Positions 1 to 12,129 of a stretch of 64,000 nt of DNA are shown here, one piece after another. The number at the start of each line of letters is the position of its first letter. Position 1 is the first letter of the stretch. Made by a program: the position numbers and the translations under genes. The DNA comes from Polydactylus sextarius (Eukaryota > Chordata > Actinopteri > Polynemidae). The notes beneath the pieces are model-generated. The model ran no database searches and was not told the DNA's origin. It was given only the letters and a program-made list of their open reading frames with translations. The stretch spans positions 9,894,501-9,958,500 of the forward strand of contig CM028926.1 in NCBI GenBank assembly GCA_016801845.1. The letters are read 5' to 3'.

Positions 1-13
1 ACTGACTCCACAG

Positions 14-125
14 GGTCGACAACTGCCATCACAACGAGTGTGAGCCTCCGTGGGTCTCCACCGCCGTACTGGCTGCTTGTTTGGCACTGAGCAAGATCGA
101 AGACGAGGAAAACGACGGTCAATAA
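14..125 (+). CDS. Terminal coding exon of an unidentified gene (5' part outside window)
   Basis: The window opens with a plausible branch point and splice acceptor (TGACTCCACAG, ending at 13). An open frame of 36 codons from 15 to the TAA at 123-125 follows. The tail has two Cys-rich stretches (DNCHHNEC), then a hydrophobic run (STAVLAACLALSKI), and ends in an acidic tail (EDEENDGQ). I do not recognise the family. The gene would converge on psmd8, whose stop is at 1288. The evidence is one acceptor, one open frame and a stop, so this could also be a chance frame. Confidence 0.4.
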
Positions 126-1287
126 CTTTATGGTAAACAGTGTTTCCAGATAGATTACTAGTTATAGTTATTTCAAAGTAATTCAATGTAGTTAAATAAC
201 TACAGTGTAGTAATATAACTGCCTCTAAATTTCCTCCAGTGGAGGGTGATGTGATGTAATACTACTAATAATATTAATATAATGAATGACTTTTAGACTC
301 TTTTCTTTCTTTAAATTGTGAGTCATGTAATTTTCACAAAAACGTTGAATTTAACTATTATGTTCTTGTCTTTCTCCCTAAAAAAAAAACCCTGAAAATA
401 TATAGATAGAAGTCTTGTGGTGTTGATTTAAAACAAAACCACTGAATTTCAGGTTAAAAGTGTGTTGAAAGACATGTTACTGAAAAATGTAGTTAATATA
501 ATTTATTAGTAATATATTTTACTAATAAATAATAAAATGCATTTAGGTGGGAGCTGTGGTGTAAAAGAAATGAAACACACTTTCATCATTCAAAAAGTTT
601 ATTTTGTGAATATTTTATTGCAGACAAAGACTTTTTTTTTCCTCTTTTTTCCCATTGTGAGATCAACTGGATTACAAACTACAGAGGGAGGAAGAGGCAT
701 CACCGTTTAGAAAACACTCAAACTTCAATGGCAATTCTGTCAGTTGCTAGGATACGAGGCAAGGGTGATACGTTTCCGTGAGCTTTACCAACAAGAAAAT
801 GAACTTTGTTTACAAAAAGAGCTCGTATGAATGTATTTGTGGAGTCACAGGGAGGTGATTGTAATGAACTTTGTTGTTGTTGTTGTAAAAGAGCATTTGA
901 AGACTTTAAGTTCTTGTTTTGTCCCATTACATCATCTCATTTTAACATCATCATATGACATCTTGAATAAAATAATGCAATGAAACAATTAAACCCTTGA
1001 CTGTCTTATACAGCAACTGTTGAATAAACTGGTCACCTATCATATGTTTACTTTTGTTCCCCTTCTTTTAAAATAAAAACAAACTGTAAATAGGTATAAG
1101 AAAACAGGAAAAAGATATATTCTGGTTGAGGTATGGGTGACAAATCATTGTTCAAACCATTTTCTGGCAATAAATGAAGTCATAAACCTCGGGTAAACTG
1201 CATCAGAGCTGACTGGATGTTCAGTGGATCAGCCTCGTGTGTGTCTGAGTGTGTCTGTACATAGTTGAGTGTGTTCCCGGGGGCGGA
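126..1287. other. Intergenic / 3' UTR space between the left-edge gene and psmd8
   Basis: This is AT-rich DNA with no supported coding exon. A + strand AATAAA occurs near 530, and several TTTATT motifs (AATAAA on the - strand) lie near 598-617. The two converging genes could therefore use either set. I cannot place the psmd8 cleavage site exactly. Confidence 0.4.
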
Positions 1288-3358
<2,071 letters not shown>

Positions 3359-3476
3359 GGTGATTCTGCAAAATGTACGACACCGGCCGCCGTAATACGT
3401 TAAACGACTGTCGTGAAACTCTCGCGTTGCTTAGAGACCGATTTCCCCCCTTCTCTGCGACAGACGGCGGATCAAG
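3359..3476. promoter_or_regulatory. Bidirectional psmd8/nup88 promoter
   Basis: Only 118 bp separate the two divergent start codons. The stretch is CpG-rich (CACCGGCCGCCG near 3382-3393, TCTCGCG near 3419-3425) and has no TATA box, as is usual for shared housekeeping promoters. A YY1-type motif AAGATGGCGGC spans the nup88 start codon (3474-3484). That this region drives both genes is inferred from the spacing alone; no transcription start site is visible in the sequence. Confidence 0.6.
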
Positions 3477-5636
3477 ATGGCGGCGTTCGGCGCGGAACGC
3501 TGGCTGAATGATTTACCAAACCACGCCGTTTTTCAAAAAATACGAGAAAAGTTAGATTCAGAAGCAAACACGAATGAAAGAGGAAATGCTAAAAACCTGA
3601 CTTTTTGTTTGGGAGGTGATTTTTTCGTGTGGGACGACGCAGACCGCGTGTTTTACACCACCAACTTGAGACAGTTGAACTCAGATGAGAGTCGCGGTAA
3701 TGGAAACTATCAGACGCTGCTTTGCATCAACCCGCCTCTCTTCGAGGTTTGCCAGGTGTTGTTGAGTCCAACGCGGCACCATGTCGCTCTCGTCGGGCAG
3801 AGAGGAGTCTCGGTGCTGGAGCTGCCTCAACGATGGGGTAAGAGATCTGAATTTGAAGGCGGGAGGAGTCAAATCAACTGTAAAACAATCCCGGTGGCGG
3901 AGCGTTTCTTCACCAGCTCCCAGTCGGTGAAGCTACGGCAAGCGGCTTGGTACCCGAGCGAGACGGATGAACCACACCTGGTGCTGCTCACATCCGACAA
4001 CACTATCAGATTTTACGGCTTAAAGTCGCCTCAAACTCCGGCTAAAGTCCTGCCAGTGTCCCAGTCAGACGATGACAGCAGCGTCCATCCTCCTGTCAGC
4101 GGTTACGCAGCATCTTTGGGTGAAATAGCGGTGGCGTTTGACTTCGGATCGGTTTCATCTCCTCCTCGACATCTGGCTGCACACTGCTCCAAAGATCAAC
4201 AAGTGTATCCTCTTTACATCCTCTATGAAAATGGGGAAACGTATGTGAGCTACACAAGTCAAGCAAACGGTGTAAATGTCAGTAAACCAGTCGGTCCTCT
4301 CCCTATGTATCCTGCAGCGGAGGATAACTACGGCTATGATGCTTGTGCCATCCTCTGTCTGCCATGTGTCCCCAGCATCCTGGTCATCGCCACAGAAACA
4401 GGCACGCTGTATCACTGTGTGGTGCTGGAGTCTGATGAAGAAGAGGAGACGGGAGCTGTGGAGAAGTGGATCAGAGGGACGGAGGCGGTGCCGGCTCTTT
4501 ACGTGTTTGAGTGCGTGGAGCTGGAGCTCACCCTCAAAGTTGCAACGGGAGAAGACGAGGAGCCGCCGGAGTTTGACTTCACCTGTCCGATCAGACTCCA
4601 CAGAGACCCGCTGTGTCAATACAGGTATCACTGCACCCACGAAGCAGGAGTTCACAGCGTCGGTCTCATCTGGTTCAACAAGCTGCAGAAGTTCCTCCAG
4701 TCCAACGAGGAGGATAAAGACAGTCTGCAGGAGCTGGCGGCGGAGAAGCGATGCATCGTGGAGCACATCCTCTGCACCAGGCCGCTCCTCAGCAGCCAGT
4801 CGGCTCCAGTTCGTGGCTTCCTGATTGTGTCTGATCTCTCCTTGGGCGCCACCATGATCTGCATCACCAACACCTACGAGTGTATCCTGCTGCCGCTGCT
4901 AAGCTCCATCCGCCCTCCATCGCCCCCTTTACTCTGCTCCCATCCAGGTCCAGGATCCATCAGCTCCCCTCTGCGCGGTCTGGCCAATGACTCCTTCGAG
5001 CAGCACATCCGCAACATCCTGGCACGTAGCTCCACCAATCCTCTTGTCCTCAAAGCCGGAGACAAAGACACGTCACCGCCTCCTCCAGAGTGTCTGCAGC
5101 TCCTCAGCAGAGCCACGCAGGTTTTCAGAGAAGAGTACATCCTCAAGCAGGACATGGCCCGCGAAGAGATGCAGAGACGGGTCAAACTCCTGACGGGTCA
5201 GAAGAACAAACAGCTGGAGGAGCTCGGTCTGTGCAGAGAAGAGAGGAAGAGCCTGAGAGAGGCGGCGGAGAGGCTGGCCGATAAATACGAAGACGCGAAA
5301 TATCGTCAGGAAACCATCATGAACAGGGTTAAAAAAGTGCTGGGAAGTTTACAAAGCCAGCTGCCCATACTGTCAAACAGCGAGAAGGATATGAAGAAGG
5401 AGCTGCAAACCATCAGCGACCAACTGAAACACCTCGACAACTGCATCAAACAGGTGAACATGAAGATGGATTATCAGAAGACACAAGTGGACAAAGACGG
5501 ACCAGCGGCCAAGACAACGGTGTCTCTCAACGCTCATCAGAAGAAGGTGGTTCAGGACGTCCTCAGAGAACAGGGACAACAGATCGGTGACATGATGAAG
5601 CAGATAAAGGACATAAAAAACCACTTCAGTTTCTAA
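3477..5636 (+). CDS. nup88: Nucleoporin Nup88, intronless
   Basis: This is a scaffold nucleoporin of the cytoplasmic face of the nuclear pore that works with Nup214 and Nup62 in CRM1-dependent export. It is a single uninterrupted frame of 719 residues; human NUP88 is 741 residues and split over many exons. Residues 1 to about 480 have the beta-propeller-like composition of the family (early motif ERWLNDLPNH, then FFVWDDADRVFYTTNLR). The C-terminal part, from about 540 to 690, is a heptad-rich coiled coil (ATQVFREEYILKQDMAREEM onward) used for Nup62-complex contact. The start is in good Kozak context (CAAGATGG). An acidic loop EDEEEETG-like segment lies near residue 320. No frameshift or premature stop is present, so the gene looks functional. 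The complete absence of introns and its place beside psmd8 suggest retroposition. Confidence 0.95.
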   Translation: MAAFGAERWLNDLPNHAVFQKIREKLDSEANTNERGNAKNLTFCLGGDFFVWDDADRVFYTTNLRQLNSDESRGNGNYQTLLCINPPLFEVCQVLLSPTRHHVALVGQRGVSVLELPQRWGKRSEFEGGRSQINCKTIPVAERFFTSSQSVKLRQAAWYPSETDEPHLVLLTSDNTIRFYGLKSPQTPAKVLPVSQSDDDSSVHPPVSGYAASLGEIAVAFDFGSVSSPPRHLAAHCSKDQQVYPLYILYENGETYVSYTSQANGVNVSKPVGPLPMYPAAEDNYGYDACAILCLPCVPSILVIATETGTLYHCVVLESDEEEETGAVEKWIRGTEAVPALYVFECVELELTLKVATGEDEEPPEFDFTCPIRLHRDPLCQYRYHCTHEAGVHSVGLIWFNKLQKFLQSNEEDKDSLQELAAEKRCIVEHILCTRPLLSSQSAPVRGFLIVSDLSLGATMICITNTYECILLPLLSSIRPPSPPLLCSHPGPGSISSPLRGLANDSFEQHIRNILARSSTNPLVLKAGDKDTSPPPPECLQLLSRATQVFREEYILKQDMAREEMQRRVKLLTGQKNKQLEELGLCREERKSLREAAERLADKYEDAKYRQETIMNRVKKVLGSLQSQLPILSNSEKDMKKELQTISDQLKHLDNCIKQVNMKMDYQKTQVDKDGPAAKTTVSLNAHQKKVVQDVLREQGQQIGDMMKQIKDIKNHFSF

Positions 5637-5937
5637 ACACTGTCGAAAAAAAAAATCACTAAAAATGGGAAAAAGTACCAAATCTGCCTTATTGTGAAAT
5701 TTGAGGAGCTTTAGAGATATTTTATACTCTGATATGACTTTACCTTTATCTGACTATATATTGTTTGTTTCTCAATTAGAGATACAATAGTTTATCTTGT
5801 TATGTTTTATCATAACAGTTTTGAATCATTTTGCATCGATGTTTCTAAATGTTTCAGTGATTTAGTCAGAATATATCTGATGTACGTCTGGGCAGGTGAG
5901 AACTATTTTCAACGTGTTTTGTTCACTTTTTGGATAA

Positions 5938-5955
5938 AATAAATAAATGAATAAA
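5938..5955 (+). terminator. nup88 polyadenylation signal cluster
   Basis: Three AATAAA hexamers (5938-5943, 5942-5947, 5950-5955) lie about 300 bp after the nup88 stop, followed by a TGTTCTTTGT-type T/G-rich stretch. They are the best candidates for the nup88 3' end. Confidence 0.65.
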
Positions 5956-6470
5956 TGTTCTTTGTAACAGTCTGTTTCTCATCTATGACATCAAGTTTGA
6001 TTACAAGTAAATTAAACATTAGATTAATTTAAACAGTCTGAGATCAAATAGTATAAAAGTATTTAAAATGATTAATTTTATCTTTAAATTTAGCTCAAGT
6101 TATTCTTCATCTTGTTGGTATTTAGATCAGTATGTTTATATGTCATATGATATTCATATGTTTGTCTATTGTGTTTGAATTAGTTTATTTACATGTTTCA
6201 GAGACATGTGACTCTGATGTGTTGTATGAACTTATCCTTCGTTGCTCTGGAGCCATCTACAGATTGTCGCTGTAACGTGCAGCCGCGGTGCGAGTTTGTC
6301 AGGAATCTTGTATCCAGCAGATGTCACCCCACTCTCAGAGCTGATGACCTCAGTGTTTCTTCTCCTTTCTTCCTAAGTGAGGAATTCCCCGTGTAAACAC
6401 AGAGTGACGTACGACGGAGACCCCGGTTTCGTCGAGTAAGCTTCATTGTTGGGGGTTGATGCTGGTGTGA

Positions 6471-6498
6471 TGGTGGTGGTGGTGGTGGTGGTGGTGGT
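6471..6498. repeat. (TGG)n microsatellite
   Basis: About nine perfect TGG/GGT units between nup88 and ehd2. Confidence 0.9.
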
Positions 6499-7055
6499 CC
6501 CCCTCTCTTCATGTTCAACTCTTCTTCTCACAACTAAATGTTTGAGATGGTTTGTGACTCAGCAGCATTAGTCTAATTATGTAACAGAGAGGGGGGGCAT
6601 TGTTCAAATGGCTATGGGGATTTTTTATTCTGCTCGCTAAAATGGCAAATGACATCACTAGTAATGATTAGAGAAAGAAAAACACAGAAAGATTGATGAG
6701 TTTTTAGTATTTTAACTCAACTAAATGAATGAATTGTGAGTAACACAAACACTCAGAGGAGGGTGTGGTGCGCTCGAGTTCAGCTACAGGAAAACTCCAT
6801 ACAGGGGGATGTTGTTAACGTCTTTCACTAAAAAGTACAGTGTTTAGATCCAGTGTATAAGCCTTAGAGGAACCTTAACGGACCCTAGGAAAGGAGATAT
6901 TAATAACTCATGGGCCGGCCCACCACATTCTTCACATGTGAGTCACTGTGAGCCAGAGAGCCGCGAGGAAAAGAGCTGCTTCACTTTGCTTCTGTTTCTC
7001 ATTTGTGTTTCTTTCCATGGAGGAGTGGAACAAGGGGGCGGGGAGGCCAACCCTC

Positions 7056-7079
7056 TTTTTTTTTTTTTTTTTTTTTTTT
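7056..7079. repeat. Poly-T tract (T24)
   Basis: A 24-base T homopolymer. On the - strand it is an A tract that could be the tail of an old retro-insertion, but I see no recognisable body next to it. Confidence 0.8.
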
Positions 7080-8146
7080 CTATTTAGCAAATGTGTGGAA
7101 ACGCGTCTCTGTACGGGACACATATTTGTTGCCTCATAGCACATCATTTATACAGGAGATAAAAAAAAAAAAAGGGTGAGACTGGAGTATGCGTTTGTCG
7201 TAGAGGAAAAGAAACTTCACATGGTGGGAATGAGAGGGGGAGAAAGCCTCGGAAAATGGTGGTATGGGGACTTGGCAGAGGGAGAGAGTGAGTCACTGTT
7301 TATCTGGTCTGTCACTGAGAAACCAACCGACCAAACCAACTGGAGAGAAAAAAAAAAGTTTACCCGGCTGTTGTTATTATTTCTGTACCATGTATGTTAC
7401 ATTTTTAGTCACAAAAGAAGCCAGAAAACAAAAAAAAAACACACAGTCAGGTCGAGTTTTATTTGGTTACAATAATAGTTAACAGTTGGTGGAGCTGTGT
7501 ACAGTAGTCAGTAATATATCAATCATTCAGTCTAGTTGAAAAAAAGTTCATTTTCAGCATGTAGTGTTCCTGTATATAACTGAGGGTTTTGGCTCCTGCA
7601 CATAAACAAAACAAAACAAAAAAAAACAGCAACAAATACAAAAATAATATATAAAGTTTGTGGCATGTGAAGCGTCAAAAATGTGAAATGCAGTTTGGTT
7701 ATTTAGCTTCTGAAAATAATAATAATATCCGTCGAGATAATACACGTTTTAAAAACGTTTTAATACAGTTTCTCTGTACTTCTACGCTCAATACTGCTCG
7801 CTTAGAGGGCGCCGGCCTTTATTTACTTCTGCTCAGCAAACACGGGTAAGATATATTTTTAATAGTTCATCATTAAAAAAGCAACACAAGACAAACAAGA
7901 GGAAGCAGCCAAACACTGTGTGACCTCCAAATAACACAAGTAAAGAGTCTTAAATAGAGTCTGATCTATTGTGCCAAAAAGACCAAAATCAGTATCAGTC
8001 GAAGGCATCACACGCAATGTTTTGACGTGGGTCTGAAAGGAAACGAGAGCACAAATACAAACAGTAGCAGATGTGTGACAGCCAGTAGAGAACAGTCTAT
8101 CTCAGCTCCTTTTTTTTTTTTTTTTCTCTTTTCTAAAGCGACATTT

Positions 8147-11100
8147 CTACGCGTCAGAGCCTTTCTGTCGGCGTTTGGACGGCGGGATCAGACGGGTCGG
8201 GAGCTCAGGAGGAAGACCGTGACCCTCCAGCTTCACCTCAATCAGATGACTCGCAAGAGCGAACTCTTCATCATCCAGCATCCCGTCGCGGTCCACGTCC
8301 GACAGCTTCCAGATGCGACCGAGCACCGAGTTGGGCAGACGAGAGCTCACCATCCAGTCCTTGGCCTTGGTGCCGCTCAGTTTGCCCTCGTTGGGAGCGA
8401 GGTTGTAGAAGATTTCGTCGTATTTGGGCTTGTCTTTGGTCACCACCCAGTCCTCCTCCTCCCCCTCGCCGCACTCCTCTCCGTTCTCCTCTATGTTGGC
8501 GAAGGGGTCGCCCTCGCAGAACGGTCCGGCGCGGGTCCCCAGGAAGGCGCCGCCCTGGACGCCGAGCTGCTCGCAGGCCTCCAGCTCCTCCTGCCGCAGC
8601 AGAGGCATCAGCTTGGCGATGTCGCTGGACAGAAGCTCGTCTAAGGCGGCCATCAGGTTGGGCTTCAGGGTTTTGAATTTGGTGAAATCATGAACCATCA
8701 GTTGCTCCTTTAGGAAACAAAAACAAAACAACATATGAGTTGAAATATTTCACTATTTAATTCGATTTAAATAAAAAAAAAAAGCCAGACAGACTCAAAC
8801 TGACCTGCATCTTTGCACAATCGGGGAAATCTCCAGCTGAGATGTTGTGTTGAAGTTGAATCTTTGAGAAAATCACCGGCAGCTGATAAATCAGATTCTT
8901 CTTCTTGTTGTCTTTCCTGAAGACAGAAGGCATCTCCTGCTTCAGGTAGCTGATGATGTGGGCGTGGACCTGCATTTAGAGAAGACGAGAACTTAACAAA
9001 AACACATCACGACGGTAAAGTGAATCTGTCAGAGTGAATCACTCACCCTGACCAGACGAGCTCTCTTCACCAGGTCGTTCAGTTTGCGTAAAGCCGCGTT
9101 ACGAGGGAGGTTTTGGATGTCGGCGAACAGATCTTCCTCCTCCAGCTCGAACAGCTTCCGGTTATCGGCCACCAGCAGCGGCTCGGACCAGAAGGAGCCG
9201 ATGTAGACTCGCAGGACCTCCGGGGTCCCGAACACCTTCCCCAGAGACCACATGAGCGCGCCGTAGACCCTCATCAACTGCTGCGTCCCCACCATGTCGG
9301 CCTTGTTGAGCACAACGCGCAGCTTGTCCTCGTTGCCCTTCAGGGCGCCGATGGCCTCCGAGAACTCGTCAGAAATCTCCAGTTTGTGGGCGTCAAAGAG
9401 CAGGATGATGCGGTCAACGCGTTCGGCGAACCAACGCAGCACGGCCGGGAAGTCGTAGCCTGTTTGGATTTTTTTTTTTTAAAAAAAAGAAGTTGAAGAA
9501 ATAAAACAGATTGACACAGATTTTTTTGGAGTTTGCATTTGCAAAATGAACAAAGAAGGAGAGGGTGGAAGGTCGACACAAGACACAAACCCTCACAACT
9601 CTGAACAGACGCCTAATAATAATAATAATAATAATAATAAATCACTTTTTATATTTTATTTCAAACTTAAAACCACATTACAAAACAAATATTTTATCAC
9701 TTACCTCCTGTGGTAAAGCCACATAGAAAGTTTTGGCTTATTTATATAAAGAAAATTTCTAAAAAAAAAAAACCACAAACCTCCGTTGTTTTTGGGCGGA
9801 GACTTCAGCAGATACCACCAACATTTTTAACTTGTTAGTTTTATCTCATGCAGATTTGACTTGATGAGTTACATGGAGGGAGGGTGAATTGAAAAAGTGA
9901 GATGATGTTATTTCTCCGTCGTACGTACCTCCAGATGTTTCTTTTTTTTGTCTCTGGTCCTGATTACGATTTCATGGCTGCAGAGATATTTTCTTGCCAC
10001 TGATGCCAAGTGTTATTGTGACACAGTAAACCAGCCCCAGTGTTGTACTTCACTACTGTACTTAAGTATGTTTTTGGGAGTATTTGTACTGTGTTTTTCT
10101 CTACCTACGTTAACCTGTGACTGTTCAGACTCAGCACCATGTCTGAGGGTTGATGTAGCTCCATCTTAAAGGTGGATGTTGGAGAAACTTTACATACTTT
10201 AGTTCAGACTCATTCATTGTCTATGAAGATTGTTGTAGCTCCATGTTTTAAAGTGCTGGATAAACTTCATAATATTCTTCTGTTTTGATCAAATTATCTC
10301 TTGATAACTTGTCATAGTTAAGTTCAGTAAATATTAGATACTTTATACAACACTGGTTACATGAGTGAAGTCAAGTTGTGTCAAAGGATGATGAGTTTGT
10401 GAGGATGACACTCGGGGATGTGTGTCTCTGACGGCCCCTCCTTGTACCCTCTCCTCACCTTTGTTATTTTTTCTACCTCCCTCACCTCGGCTCACTCTCT
10501 GCTTGGCCCCGGACAGGATCCCCGGCGTGTCGATGATGCTGATGCTCTCCAGCACCTGGTTTGGCATTTGGGCGCATTGAAACCTGGAGTTTTACATCAC
10601 CCGGGGAGGGTGGAGGGGAAAGTGGAGGAAAAGTTACATAAATATTGATAAGACGCGAGTTCACAGAGGTGAAGTTTTGTTTGAAGCATTGTCACTGTCC
10701 TTGGAAAGAATCTAAATCATGCGAAAAATGGTTAACTGTTATCAAAGAGGCCAATGTGATCTATGCAGCAGATTTGGACGCTGCCCACCACCCCCTCCCT
10801 CCCCAGGCCATTGTGTCGAGGCAGGCCTCTCATTGCTCGGGGTTTCCTGAAGGAAAATGACCACTAGTGCCAGAATCAAACAATAAGTCTAGCTAACGAT
10901 GTGTGGCTTAGAACAACAACAACGCTTCCTGTGGCTTATGAGCTTAACGAGACCACCGGCTCCCAGAACAGGAAGTCAAATCAAAAAAAAAAAAAAGCAG
11001 AGACGCAAATACGTCGGTAAAGACACACCCACCAGAGAGAGAGAGGGAGAGAGGACGACTCTTGTTGGAAAAACCTGGCAGAAGATTTCCACGTTAACAG

Positions 11101-12129
11101 AAGCACAGTGTGTTCCTGTCACCTGAAAGAGCTTCATTGTAGGAAATGCAACTTTCTTGATTTACAACAGTGGAAAAACATACGCAAGAAGCCTGGCAGC
11201 AGAGACAGTAACCTTCTTGATTTATTTATTTATTAGTTGTTTTTTTTTTTTAAAAGCTGTGACTTCATGTGTTTGTCTTTGCCCGGAGGGGCCTTGTGGC
11301 GCCCTCTGACCTCGTCTTTCAACTTGAACTGCGTACATTGCAGTTCCTGTCTTGAGCACATTAGCTGTCATCGTGCTCTCTGGTGATATCGCTCCCTTTC
11401 TCCGGTTTTTCCACAAATAAGGCAAGTGCCTCCCTGCTCTGAAATTTGGCACAGGGACTTGAAATTCCAACAAGCTCGAGAAAAAAAAAAAAACGTACTG
11501 TTATCTCTCCTTCCCTGATTTCCCTCCTCTCTCTCTCTCTCTCTCTCTCATGGAGCTGATATATATCTGGCTCTCTCAGTGGAAACATTACACCCCACAC
11601 ACACACACAAACACACACACACACTTTGAATTAAATCTCTGTTCTCACCTGTTGAGGAAGGTGTTTCCAAACGGGTTGAGTTTACGGAAAGGCTTGTTGG
11701 GGTCTACGATCAGGGCGTTTCCAGGGATGACTCCCTCCACGTCTCCGTGCATGATGGCAGTGAAGCAGTCGGTGGTGGGTTCGGGTCCGATCCTGCTCCC
11801 GGGGATTTCCTGCTCCAGCAGATACCTGACACACACACACACGTCAATTACTTACTTAAACACTTCAATCGTGCAGTTTTAAGGGTTTCAGGAGCTGTAA
11901 CTTCTTACTTGATGAATGTCGTCTTCCCTGTGGAGTACTGTCCCACCACCAGCACCATGGGCTTGTTGTCAAAGTCTGCATCCTCCAGACTTGGAGAGTG
12001 GAAATCATGGAAACCGTAATACTGCTCCAGAGGCAGCAGCTTCTTTCGATACAGAGACTTGAGTCCTTCTGTCACAGTGCGAATCACTTCAGGCGCCTTC
12101 TTCACATCTTTTCTCCCCCAGCGTGACAT
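8147..12129 (-). CDS. ehd2: EH domain-containing protein 2 (dynamin-like ATPase)
   Basis: EHD2 is a membrane-remodelling ATPase that stabilises caveolae at the plasma membrane. Six coding exons in transcript order: 12129-11909, 11825-11649, 10583-10486, 9459-9047, 8969-8805 and 8707-8147, giving 544 residues (human 543). The P-loop GQYSTGKT is at residues 63-70, the NPF/KPF loop (DPNKPFRKLNPF) near 115-126, DTPG at 151-154 and NKAD at 217-220. The C-terminal EH domain (from about 445) has a canonical EF-hand DVDRDGMLDDEEF and ends KRRQKGSDA. EHD2 rather than EHD1/3/4 is supported by the short basic N terminus (MSRWGRKDVK), the KPF loop and the acidic linker before the EH domain. A further 5' UTR stretch may reach an acceptor at about 12294. 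The large introns at 8970-11648 hold repeats and ETS-motif clusters. Confidence 0.96.
9614..9641. repeat. (TAA)n microsatellite in an ehd2 intron
   Basis: About nine AAT/TAA units in the intron between the exons at 9047-9459 and 10486-10583. Confidence 0.85.
10037..10100. mobile_element. Possible relic of a short DNA-transposon-like repeat
   Basis: A segment with CAGTGTTGTACTTCAC followed by TACTTAAGTAT and a further ACTGTGTTTTT resembles the ACTTAAGTA-rich short repeats that are common in percomorph genomes. Only one end is recognisable and I see no clear target-site duplication. The call rests on resemblance alone. Confidence 0.3.
11826..11842 (-). repeat. (TG)n tract forming the splice-acceptor tract of ehd2 coding exon 2
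   Basis: On the - strand, (TG)n runs directly into CAG at the acceptor of the exon ending at 11825, replacing an ordinary pyrimidine tract. The exon boundary is fixed by the reading frame, which gives K-YLLEQEIPGSR across the junction. Confidence 0.75.

Larger units (their letters stand above)
5956..8146. other. Convergent intergenic space and ehd2 3' UTR
   Basis: I find no supported coding exon. The right part is probably ehd2 3' UTR; - strand AATAAA motifs occur at 7818-7823 and 7458-7463. The stretch also contains a (TGG)n run at 6471-6498 and a T24 run at 7056-7079, plus shorter A/T homopolymers. Confidence 0.45.

Noticed and set aside
4155..4766. 203-codon open frame on the - strand inside nup88
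   Set aside because: It is the shadow of a GC-rich coding exon; codon content is unlike a protein family and the + strand frame is clearly nup88.
4276..4824. 182-codon + strand frame overlapping nup88
   Set aside because: It is a +1 shadow of the nup88 frame with Ser/Arg-rich nonsense composition.
5646..5655. A10 run just after the nup88 stop as a retroposition poly-A scar
   Set aside because: It would imply a 3' UTR of only a few bases, and a run this short is common here; it is not usable as evidence without flanking target-site duplications.
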